Part shown: positions 44,890 through 50,999 of the stretch, one piece after another | How positions within the stretch are numbered: the stretch's first letter is position 1 | How the letters are laid out: each line of letters opens with the position of its first letter | Origin: Mogibacterium sp. | GTDB lineage: Bacteria; Bacillota; Clostridia; Peptostreptococcales; Anaerovoracaceae | Reading direction: 5' to 3' | Length of the DNA stretch: 50,999 nt | Assembly: GCA_017510725.1 (NCBI GenBank) | Contig: JAFWMD010000061.1 | Location: 1 to 50,999, forward strand | Program-made: the position numbers and the translations under genes | The notes under the pieces: generated by a model | The model's database searches: none | Seen by the model: only the letters and a program-made list of their open reading frames with translations | What the model was told of the DNA's origin: nothing

Positions 44890-45060
44890 ATGTCTAAGCG
44901 CGACAAGGAAGAATGGAACTTCTTCCTGAATGATCGCGGACGCATCACATATAACGAGCTATGCCGTAAATGTGACCGCGACTGTAAGCAGAGTTTCAGA
45001 GCAGTGATAGTGCAATGCCCTGAGTACAACTCCAAACGAAGTAAGAAGAAACGGCAATAA
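44890..45060 (+). CDS. Small basic protein of the element, about 57-62 aa
   Basis: Encodes MSKRDKEEWNFFLNDRGRI..., then four cysteines (LCRKCDRDCKQSFRAVIVQC) and a lysine/arginine-rich tail. Similar small proteins precede repA in many such elements, as I recall. The start is unclear. GTG at 44872 overlaps the Shine-Dalgarno GGAGG (44868-44872) and is unlikely. ATG at 44890 lies 17 bases from it. An ATA at 44881 has ideal spacing and would restore the MPR start I recall for relatives. DNA or RNA binding is plausible from charge and cysteines; no function is known. Confidence 0.6.
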   Translation: MSKRDKEEWNFFLNDRGRITYNELCRKCDRDCKQSFRAVIVQCPEYNSKRSKKKRQ

Positions 45061-45079
45061 TGCCGGGAAAGGAGGCTTT

Positions 45080-46177
45080 ATGCCGGAAAACAAACAAGTT
45101 ATTTCTAATTTTAAAAGCGCGGAAGAGCTCTTCTATAACCCTGTCGGCGGAAGCAAGCCTGACATGATAGTCGAAGGACTCATCCCAACAGGTCTGACCA
45201 TAATAGCAGGTGCACCGAAGTCGTGTAAAAGCTGGCTGATGCTGAGACTGGCATTATCAGTCAGCCTGGGCGAGACGTTCCTGGGACATGATGTCAGGAA
45301 GTGTGATGTAGCATACTACGCACTTGAAGACACAGATGCAAGGCTCAAGAGCAGATTGCTGGATATAGGTACTGCCCCGCCCCCGGGTCTGCTATACGCA
45401 ACCTCAATAAAGGATCCGTGCGAAGAATTCATCAGCGACCTTGAGAGATGTCTGGACAGCAATCCCGGTGTCAGGCTCGTGATCGTAGACACACTGCAGA
45501 AGATCCGAAACAGTGATCCAACTTCGAATGCCAACCAATACGCATGCGAATATGAAGAGCTTGCGAGACTCAAGGAGATTGCTGATCGCCGCAGGATAGC
45601 TATCGTGTTTGTACACCACACACGCAAGAAGCACGATCCAAAGGACGGGAATAACGATGTACTTGGCTCATCAGCAGTCACAGGAACAGCCGACATGATA
45701 CTCATACTCCGCAAGAACCGCGGAGGCACTGCCGGCACACTAAGCGTTAGCGGACGTGACGCTCCGGATATCGAACTCGTAATGCAATGGCAGCACCCCG
45801 AGTGGCAGGTCATCGAAGAGAAGTCCGAAGAAGATATCGCAAGAGAGAATGTCCCTGAAGTCGTATACAAGGTGGTCGACTTCCTGATGGCCGAGGGAGG
45901 ATTCACCGGCACCATGTCAGCTCTGCTTACAGAGATCGGTCTTCCTCATGTCAAGCCACACGCACTCAGCAGAGCACTCTCAAAGTTCCATGACGAAGTG
46001 CTGCTCCCTCTCGGGATCACATACGATAGCGCACGCGTATCCAGTGAGCGTAACTATGTGTTCACAGTATCTGAAGAGTCTGGCGCAGAAGCAGACGAAC
46101 AGTCCTGCTCTGCTGCAAATCAGGACACTGGCAATAGTGATGACGCTCATGACGCTTATGACGCTTCCCTGCTCTAG
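45080..46177 (+). CDS. RepA-like AAA/RecA-fold ATPase, 365 aa
   Basis: Hexameric-helicase-type ATPase of the RepA/DnaB-like group. Walker A GAPKSCKSW (44-52), EDTDARLKSRL (about 83-93), Walker B VRLVIVDTLQK (131-141), and VHHTRKKHD with GSSAVTGTADMI further on. The C-terminal third is a variable winged-helix-like part. ATG at 45080 with AGGAGG upstream. The gene's 3' end itself encodes the first half of a mirrored iteron array (DDAHDAYDA). It probably unwinds the element's DNA during excision or transfer-coupled replication. Confidence 0.8.
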   Translation: MPENKQVISNFKSAEELFYNPVGGSKPDMIVEGLIPTGLTIIAGAPKSCKSWLMLRLALSVSLGETFLGHDVRKCDVAYYALEDTDARLKSRLLDIGTAPPPGLLYATSIKDPCEEFISDLERCLDSNPGVRLVIVDTLQKIRNSDPTSNANQYACEYEELARLKEIADRRRIAIVFVHHTRKKHDPKDGNNDVLGSSAVTGTADMILILRKNRGGTAGTLSVSGRDAPDIELVMQWQHPEWQVIEEKSEEDIARENVPEVVYKVVDFLMAEGGFTGTMSALLTEIGLPHVKPHALSRALSKFHDEVLLPLGITYDSARVSSERNYVFTVSEESGAEADEQSCSAANQDTGNSDDAHDAYDASLL

Positions 46178-46212
46178 GAGCGATATATCGTCATTAGCGT
46201 CATTGCCGTCAT
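46140..46212. repeat. Mirrored 9-bp iteron array, putative replication origin
   Basis: ATGACGCT starts at 46140, 46149 and 46158, exactly 9 bp apart. The complement CGTCAT starts at 46189, 46198 and 46207, again 9 bp apart. The centre holds the palindrome GCTCTAGGAGC (46171-46181) and CGATATATCG. The first half is inside the repA coding end, the second just after the stop. The layout (three direct plus three inverted repeats beside a RepA-like gene) fits a replication origin or cruciform binding site. Confidence 0.6.
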
Positions 46213-46382
46213 ATCTGCAGCTTATAAGTATTGCCATACTGTATTGCCTGCTACAAAAAGGATCAACATCCGTGTATCGCCACGGGTGTTGCCGCAGGGA
46301 CAGACCGAAGGTGTGTCCTTAGGAGTAGCGAGCATAGGCTATGTATCGCCAGCCGGATACTCCGTCAGTGATAATAGCCGCG

Positions 46383-46430
46383 GCACTGCCACATGTGGCA
46401 ATACCGGGAGGGGCTCCCGCCCCTGCAACC
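46383..46430 (+). other. oriT-like region upstream of mobC
   Basis: Palindrome GCCACATGTGGC (46388-46399), then CGGGAG-GGG-CTCCCG (46405-46419) followed by CCCCTGCAACCCC. Inverted repeats immediately before the mobC-mobA pair are where the transfer origin of MOB-type elements usually lies. No nic site can be assigned by eye. The upstream gap 46213-46382 shows no gene. Confidence 0.4.
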
Positions 46431-46493
46431 CCTATCAGTTATTACAGGATCAACTATGTGCGAAAACATATGACTAAGGAAAGGATTTTTTAT

Positions 46494-46847
46494 ATGACAA
46501 ACAGGCAAAGGAATCTCGGGATCAACATCAGAGTGACCCCGGAAGAAAAGAAAAAGATAGAACGTAACGCAAGAAAATGCAGACTGAATGTCTCAGAATA
46601 CCTCAGGCAGATCGCTATGAAAGTCGTGCCTAAGGAACTTCCCGCAAAAGAAATTGAAGATAGTTTTCTCAGAATCAATGAAGTGATCAGGACTGTTAGC
46701 GACTTGAAGCGACAGTCACCGGATCCCGTCACCCAGAAATTCTGTGATGAGATCTATGCAGATCTGCTCAGGATCATGGTCGAGACACTGCAGCTTATGC
46801 GGCATATTTATCCAAAGCCGGAGGTGAAATCAGATGGCAACGACTAA
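46494..46847 (+). CDS. mobC: MobC-like relaxosome accessory protein
   Basis: 117 residues from the ATG at 46494 (MTNRQRNLGINIRVTPEEKK) behind AGGA at 8 nt. A ribbon-helix-helix-like N-terminus (INIRVTPEEKKKIERNARKCRLNVSEYLRQ) is followed by a helical tail, as in MobC proteins that open oriT for the relaxase. Longer upstream readings cover the oriT-like repeats and lack a ribosome-binding site. It overlaps mobA by 14 bases. Confidence 0.8.
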   Translation: MTNRQRNLGINIRVTPEEKKKIERNARKCRLNVSEYLRQIAMKVVPKELPAKEIEDSFLRINEVIRTVSDLKRQSPDPVTQKFCDEIYADLLRIMVETLQLMRHIYPKPEVKSDGND

Positions 46848-48207
46848 AATATGGCCTGTCAGAGACAGCCTTAAGCGTGTCGTTGATTATGCATCCAACC
46901 CTGAAAAAACATCAGAAGATGATCTTGCTTCTGTCATCAGGTACGCTATGAATGGAGATAAAACAATCGCAGATACTACAGAGAAAACCGAAAAAGCATG
47001 TTATGTCACGGGTGTGAATTGCTCTGCAGATACAGCACTCGAGGAGATGATCAATACTCAGATGCTTTTCGGAAAGACCGGTGGCAATGTCGCCTATCAC
47101 TGTTACCAGTCATTCAGGCCGGGCGAAGTAACGCCTGAGCAATGTCATCAGCTTGGAGTAGAACTCGCACGCAGGATGTGGGGAGACAAATACCAGGTGC
47201 TGGTCGCTACCCATCTGGATCGTGATCATCTGCACAACCACCTTGTATGTTGTTCAGTCTCATTCATAGATGGGAAGAAATTCAATGATAATAAGGCTGC
47301 ATACAGCAGACTGCGCAGATTATCTGATGAGATATGTCGTGAGGAAGGCCTTTCTGTTATAGAAAAACCGCGCGGGAAAACTCCGAGGCAGATCCACTTT
47401 GCCGAGAAGAACGGAGAGCCTACCAGATACAATCTGATGCGTGAAGCCATAGATAATGCTGTTTCACTCAGTACCAATTTCCCTACTTTCATCAGTCTGA
47501 TGAAGCAGCAGGGATATATCATCAGCTACAGTTATGCAAGGAAGTATCCGACAATCAGATCTGTAAATTCTCAGAAGGCCGTAAGGCTTTACCGGCTTGG
47601 CGAAGATTATGAGCTCGATAGGATCGCTCAGAGAGTCAATGACAATCATTACGAAACTGTAGCAGCTAATCGCGAAAGACATATCATGTCCATGAAGCCT
47701 CCGAAGCATAAACGCGTCCATGTCAATGGTACGAAGAAGACAGCGCGAAAGATCGGAGGACTTTACGGACTTTATCTTCATTATCTGTATCTGCTCGGAT
47801 ACCGCCCGAAGAAAAAGCACCGGCCGCTGTCACCTGAGATGCGTGAGGCCGGCCGGATGTGTGATAAGTACTCCGCCTGCGCTATGCTTATGGCACGGGA
47901 ACATCTCAGAACGGATGAAGATGTGAACACTTTCATATCTGATTCAAAACATAAAATGGAATATCTTTCCGAAGCCAGAAACAAGGTAAGAAACAAACTG
48001 AGGCGAGCTTCAGAGCCTGAGCAGATAGAACAATTGAAGGCTGAAAGAGACAGGCTTACTGCAGAGATCGGTAAGCTGCGTAAGGATATCAAAACTGCTG
48101 AATTTACACTTGAGCGAAGTCAGCAGGTACAAAAGGACATAGAAATAGAACTCAATGCCTGCGGAATTATCCGCAGCAGAAATCACAGAGATCGAGACGG
48201 GAGGTGA
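46834..48207 (+). CDS. mobA: MobA-type relaxase
   Basis: Nicks oriT and pilots the strand into the recipient. 457 residues. The metal-binding three-histidine motif is in ATHLDRDHLHNHLV (His127, 132, 134, 136). An upstream tyrosine in the N-terminal region (YASNPEKTSED, about Tyr19) could be the nucleophile. The C-terminus after 370 is a long coiled coil (EQIEQLKAERDRLTAEIGKL). It matches the MOBP-like relaxases of gut-Firmicutes mobilizable elements, which lack a helicase or primase domain. The decayed copy at 41314 derives from a relative. Confidence 0.88.
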   Translation: MATTKIWPVRDSLKRVVDYASNPEKTSEDDLASVIRYAMNGDKTIADTTEKTEKACYVTGVNCSADTALEEMINTQMLFGKTGGNVAYHCYQSFRPGEVTPEQCHQLGVELARRMWGDKYQVLVATHLDRDHLHNHLVCCSVSFIDGKKFNDNKAAYSRLRRLSDEICREEGLSVIEKPRGKTPRQIHFAEKNGEPTRYNLMREAIDNAVSLSTNFPTFISLMKQQGYIISYSYARKYPTIRSVNSQKAVRLYRLGEDYELDRIAQRVNDNHYETVAANRERHIMSMKPPKHKRVHVNGTKKTARKIGGLYGLYLHYLYLLGYRPKKKHRPLSPEMREAGRMCDKYSACAMLMAREHLRTDEDVNTFISDSKHKMEYLSEARNKVRNKLRRASEPEQIEQLKAERDRLTAEIGKLRKDIKTAEFTLERSQQVQKDIEIELNACGIIRSRNHRDRDGR

Positions 48208-48267
48208 TAACTAAGTTCATCACTTTATTTTTTTGCTGTAATTATGAGTACGACAGGAGGTGGTTAG

Positions 48268-49605
48268 ATGACTGACAGCAAGAAAGAATTCCTGCTGAAG
48301 GCATCAGCACCTTCTGACGCTGAAGTACTGGAATTCATCACTAGTTGCCCGGACGAATGTTTACAATTCAGAAATGATGATGGTAGTATAAGTCTGGACG
48401 GCGTGAAAGAATATATGAGAAAAGCACGCAAGAACAAGATCCTTGACAATTACAGAGGACAGATAAAAAAGCTTAACGGCAAGGACCAGCGATACTATAT
48501 CAAGTTAAAGGATAGCAGCCGCAGTGACGGCAGATATACCATCAAGGCACCTACCGAAGAAGAACTGCTTGAGAAAGTGTTTCTGTGGCATCTTGAGAAC
48601 GTTGAAAAGATCAAAGAGCCTACACTTGCCAGCATTTTCCCCGAGTTTCTTGAGTACAAGAAGAAAACGACATGGAGCGAGTCCACTGCCAAAAGGAATC
48701 TGTCAGTATGGAAGAATCACTACAAAGATACTGATATCATCAATGTTCCTATAAGAAAGATCAGACTGAAGCAGCTTCAGGAGTGGGCATATGGTCTGAT
48801 CAAAGATCATGACCTGACCCAGAAGGAATTCGGTAATATCGCCACATGGATGAAGCAGATGTTTGAATATGCTGCCATGGAGGAGATCATTGACAGAAAC
48901 CCTTACACGATGCTCAAGATCACCAACCGTAATGTATTCCGTCAGCCGGAGATCAAGTCGGACGAGAACAAAGTTCTCTCGCCAGATATGGAACTTGCAC
49001 TCTATAAGAAGTGCTGGGAACACTTCGAAAACAGCTACTACCCGGTTCATCAGCTCCTGCCGCTTGGCATAATAATGCTGTTTCAGGCAGGTCTCAGACC
49101 AAGTGAGCTCGCTACTCTGCGGTATTCTGACATTGATGGTGATGAGATCATCATCAGGAGGTATTACTCAGATAAGGCGAATGTCATCAGGGAAAACCGC
49201 ACCAAAGCCGGTCACGGCTTCAGGCGGATCATCCTGACTTCACTGGCCAAAGAGATAATTGAAGCTGCGAGACAAAGGCAGCTGGAAGAAGGTATTGAAA
49301 ACCCTGAATATATCTTCATGATGAACGATCGCTTCAAGAGTTTTTATGACAGACTCCGCAAGACATTTCCTGTCATCTGTAAGAGCATAGGAATCCCGCA
49401 AAACACTCCGTATTCTGGCCGGAGAACGTTCATTTCATCGCTTATTGACGCGAATGTGAACATCAGGACCATACAGAATTATGTTGGTCACAATGACGCC
49501 AGAACTACTCTAAACAATTACTGTTATGACAGATCTGCACGGGAAGAAAGAGCCAGACAGCTTGAAAATGCTCGTGTTCAGATCTCTTTCACCGGGGCAG
49601 CATAG
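48268..49605 (+). CDS. int: Tyrosine recombinase (element integrase)
   Basis: 445 residues; integrates and excises the element. SAM-like core-binding domain about 115-220 (EFLEYKKKTTWSESTAKRNL). The catalytic domain has Arg277 (AGLRPSELATLR), Lys313, Arg385 (YSGRRTF), His408 (VGHNDARTTL) and the nucleophile tyrosine in NNYCY (418 or 420). The usual His of box II (HxxR) is a Tyr here (YSGR). ATG behind AGGAGG. It is the last gene before the right att, the normal place for an integrase acting on its own end. Confidence 0.93.
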   Translation: MTDSKKEFLLKASAPSDAEVLEFITSCPDECLQFRNDDGSISLDGVKEYMRKARKNKILDNYRGQIKKLNGKDQRYYIKLKDSSRSDGRYTIKAPTEEELLEKVFLWHLENVEKIKEPTLASIFPEFLEYKKKTTWSESTAKRNLSVWKNHYKDTDIINVPIRKIRLKQLQEWAYGLIKDHDLTQKEFGNIATWMKQMFEYAAMEEIIDRNPYTMLKITNRNVFRQPEIKSDENKVLSPDMELALYKKCWEHFENSYYPVHQLLPLGIIMLFQAGLRPSELATLRYSDIDGDEIIIRRYYSDKANVIRENRTKAGHGFRRIILTSLAKEIIEAARQRQLEEGIENPEYIFMMNDRFKSFYDRLRKTFPVICKSIGIPQNTPYSGRRTFISSLIDANVNIRTIQNYVGHNDARTTLNNYCYDRSAREERARQLENARVQISFTGAA

Positions 49606-49608
49606 CTG

Positions 49609-49689
49609 TACCCGGCTGTACCCAATTCTCAGGCCACGAAAAAAGCCCGGGATCGTTCAAATCTCGGGCTTTTATGGCGGAGGACATGG
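49609..49689. repeat. att site 4, right boundary of the element
   Basis: Doubled TGTACCC (about 49610-49626), hairpin AAAGCCCGGGAT / ATCTCGGGCTTTT (about 49643-49674) and the core TATGGCGGAGGACATGG (49673-49689). From CCACG (49634) on it repeats 41501-41557 with few differences. The hairpin can serve as integrase terminator. Beyond it, 49690-49805 shows no gene. Confidence 0.75.
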
Positions 49690-49805
49690 TAAAAAATTGA
49701 ACGTGTATCCCTTGCAATTACTGCGTTTCAGAGATCTGTTTTTCCGTCAGCCCCATACCCGGACCCAACTGATTAATAATGTACTTGCTTAATGCAGCAA
49801 GATTT

Positions 49806-50459
49806 TCACTCATCATCGACTTTATTGTCAGTGAATGCCTTTATTACATCTTCAGATAATAGTTTTTTAATTCTGTTAGGTATAACAAAGCTTCTGTATT
49901 TTTCGTTCCTTGTCTTATGAACCATCGCATCATAAAGTGGCTGCGTATGCTGTTTTTTGAAGATGGCAACAATTGGGCGTTTCTTAGTGACAAGATCTCC
50001 GATATCTCCGCTTCTTGTAGTGTTCGGAAAGAAATAACCTTTAGAACTACGCAGTACGCCAAGGCACGCGTAAACCCCTCCTACCAGCTTATCTGTCTGT
50101 AATACTGGCTGAGAATAATTGTAGTCACCAATAGTTCTTGCTGACATATCCTCTGCGAATAAATATTCAATTACATTAAGCTTGAGTTCTGCAAATCCGC
50201 TATCATCGAATTCAAAATCCGATTCTTTTAGTCTCTTCTTCAGACATAAGTCAAAGAACTGGTTTGAGTTTCCACCTTTCTTTGTGAACAAAAGTCCGGT
50301 CAAATGAAGGAAGCTTGCTTTATAGAATACAATCTCAATATAGTCAGGCTTTCTATTTTCATCAATATAAAGAACCAGATACTTATTGCCCAAAAAGTTC
50401 TGTTTATATAGCGTGGCCGCCTTAAACAGGGTGGCAAGGCATTCTTTCTTTGTAATCAT
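49806..50459 (-). CDS. PBECR4-domain-like protein, putative RNase toxin, 217 aa
   Basis: The sequence follows the PBECR4 pattern (phage-Barnase-EndoU-ColicinE5/D-RelE-like nuclease): NKYLVLYIDENRKPDYIEIVF, then KASFLHLTGLLFT, ELKLNVIEYLF, IGDYNYSQPVLQTDKLVGGV and GYFFPNTTRSGDIGDLV followed by PIVAIFKKQ. Catalytic residues cannot be pinned down by eye. ATG at 50459 behind GAGG. Immediately upstream in its own direction lie a Rho-independent terminator, two 52-nt direct repeats and a strong promoter, an arrangement known from type III toxin-antitoxin loci. The family call is from memory; toxin function is inference. Confidence 0.55.
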   Translation of the reverse strand: MITKKECLATLFKAATLYKQNFLGNKYLVLYIDENRKPDYIEIVFYKASFLHLTGLLFTKKGGNSNQFFDLCLKKRLKESDFEFDDSGFAELKLNVIEYLFAEDMSARTIGDYNYSQPVLQTDKLVGGVYACLGVLRSSKGYFFPNTTRSGDIGDLVTKKRPIVAIFKKQHTQPLYDAMVHKTRNEKYRSFVIPNRIKKLLSEDVIKAFTDNKVDDE

Positions 50460-50479
50460 TTCAAATACCTCATAACATA

Positions 50480-50519
50480 AAAGGGAGATTACAACACGAA
50501 TGTATCATAATCTCCCTTT
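50480..50519 (-). terminator. Terminator between the 52-nt repeats and the PBECR4-like gene
   Basis: Perfect 12-bp stem AAAGGGAGATTA (50480-50491) / TAATCTCCCTTT (50508-50519) with a 16-nt loop; the minus strand ends CCCTTTTATG. It lies 20 nt before the PBECR4-like start codon. In type III systems such a terminator sets the antitoxin-to-toxin ratio. Confidence 0.8.
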
Positions 50520-50532
50520 GTGACTAATTTTA

Positions 50533-50636
50533 TCGATGTCCGCCATCCTCAGGCCCTTGTGTCCTGCATCAGTTTCGGATTTTATCGTTGCCCGCCAACC
50601 TCAGGCCCTTATGTCCTGCATTAATTTCGGATTTTA
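50533..50636 (-). ncRNA. Two tandem 52-nt repeats, candidate RNA antitoxin
   Basis: Repeat A 50585-50636 and repeat B 50533-50584 (minus-strand order) are each 52 nt with 6 differences. A partial third copy (TAAAAT) follows B. Each can form a small hairpin (CAGG...CCTG with a 9-nt loop). They lie about 35 nt after a predicted transcription start and just before a terminator. No open reading frame of note crosses them. No spacers, so not CRISPR. Confidence 0.55.
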
Positions 50637-50677
50637 CGTGTTAGCCACACGGATGGAGATGTCCATCACCCAATATT

Positions 50678-50706
50678 CTTATACCATGACAACCTTCATT
50701 TGTCAA
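50678..50706 (-). promoter_or_regulatory. Strong promoter of the repeat-toxin unit
   Basis: On the minus strand TTGACA (50706-50701), exactly 17 bp, TATAAG (50683-50678). It fires into the 52-nt repeats and lies just after the terminator of the second integrase gene, so the unit is transcribed independently. Confidence 0.75.
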
Positions 50707-50731
50707 TTGCTGACTGCCATCCGATCAAACA

Positions 50732-50752
50732 AAATGACGGGTATTCCCCGCC
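50732..50752 (-). terminator. Terminator of the second integrase gene
   Basis: GACGGG (50736-50741) pairs with CCCGCC (50747-50752, one G-U) around a 5-nt loop; the minus strand continues ATTTTGTTTG. Confidence 0.55.
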
Positions 50753-50771
50753 ATTCACACTGCCTGAACGT

Positions 50772-50999
50772 TTACATCATATCCAGATGTGCATCGAATT
50801 TATTGATTGCATCGTTGTCCATCGACTTGAACACATCTGTGTATGTATCTAGTGTAACGTGTATGTCTGTATGACCAAGCCATGTCTTAAGGACTACAGC
50901 CGGAACTCCTGACTCAATACATCTCGTCGCGAATGTGTGTCTCAGTGCATGCTGCCCATCTGAAGTGATTCCAGCAATATTGCAGATCCTCTTATAATA
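50772..50999 (-). CDS. Second tyrosine recombinase, C-terminal part (5' end beyond window)
   Basis: 75 residues are visible. They include box II HALRHTFATRCIESGV (His and Arg present), then LGHTDIHVTLDTYTDVF with the histidine and the nucleophile tyrosine, ending in a short tail. The motif set is that of a standard phage/ICE-type integrase and differs from the YSGR variant of the first recombinase, so it belongs to another element extending to the right. The toxin-antitoxin-like unit lies directly beyond its 3' end. Confidence 0.9.
   Translation of the reverse strand, partial: YYKRICNIAGITSDGQHALRHTFATRCIESGVPAVVLKTWLGHTDIHVTLDTYTDVFKSMDNDAINKFDAHLDMM

Larger units (their letters stand above)
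41541..49689. mobile_element. Integrative mobilizable element, about 8.1 kb
   Basis: Bounded by the common core TATGGCGGAGGACATGG at 41541-41557 and 49673-49689. Content: zinc-ribbon protein, RhuM-like protein and sigma-like regulator on the minus strand. On the plus strand are a small basic protein, RepA-like ATPase, MobC, MobA relaxase and tyrosine recombinase. There is no conjugation machinery (no coupling protein, no T4SS), so transfer needs a helper element. Mirrored iterons after repA and an oriT-like region before mobC fit the model. Both ends carry terminator-like hairpins just outside or at the core. Confidence 0.8.

Noticed and set aside
46341-46493. N-terminal extension of MobC
   Set aside because: It would translate the oriT-like palindromes and has no ribosome-binding site; ATG at 46494 has one and gives the usual MobC length.
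50533-50636. CRISPR array
   Set aside because: Only two units, directly adjacent without spacers, and no cas genes.

Overview
The window reads as a low-to-mid GC Firmicutes (Clostridia) chromosome. The signs are an N-acetylated diaminopimelate pathway, type III glutamine synthetase, a HydE-type hydrogenase maturase, two-subunit 2-hydroxyacyl-CoA dehydratase homologues, an Rrf2-type sulfur regulator, and integrative mobilizable elements of gut-Firmicutes type. No rRNA, complete tRNA or CRISPR array was seen.

Layout. (1) 1-1112: tail of a mobile region (PC4/YdbC-like protein, a 48-aa ORF, an attachment-site remnant). It abuts a hydE gene that loses its similarity about halfway through. (2) 1.1-16.1 kb: a sulfur-regulated neighbourhood. 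cysK and an Rrf2 regulator are divergent. The other units are a 2-hydroxyacyl-CoA dehydratase pair, an AMP ligase-ACP-hypothetical operon, and a metY-led operon (Na+/alanine symporter, ECF S component, B3/B4 protein, tcdA, a small Cys-rich protein, larE, another Cys-rich protein). Five copies of a CCTACTWTGTCAAT-like operator sit on the promoters of these units. Two of the transcripts (cysK and metY) also carry short leader peptides with paired Cys codons next to RNA hairpins. (3) 16.2-33 kb: a long minus-strand biosynthetic run, glnA-ilvE-dapH-patA-dapL-dapF-purC-purF-carA-carB-purA-purB. (4) 33.2-41.2 kb: a LysR regulator, a 1628-aa multidomain protein (HD, helical repeats, NadD-like nucleotidyltransferase, acetyltransferase-like, phosphoribosyltransferase-like), an LDH/MDH-like protein and a flavoprotein.

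(5) 41.5-49.7 kb: an 8.1-kb integrative mobilizable element between imperfect 56-bp direct repeats. It encodes a zinc-ribbon protein, a RhuM-type protein, a sigma-like regulator, a small basic protein, a RepA-like ATPase, MobC, MobA relaxase and a tyrosine recombinase. A mirrored 9-bp iteron array follows repA. A relic of another relaxase lies just outside its left end, so elements have accreted here. (6) 49.7-51 kb: a self-contained unit (promoter, two 52-nt repeats, terminator, PBECR4-like ORF) with the architecture of a type III toxin-antitoxin locus. Next to it is the 3' end of a second tyrosine recombinase that runs off the window.

The most notable signals are the type III-like toxin-antitoxin candidate with a non-ToxN-like toxin, the combined operator and Cys-codon leader control of sulfur genes, the 1628-aa fusion protein, the mirrored iterons, and the repeated hairpin-att modules.
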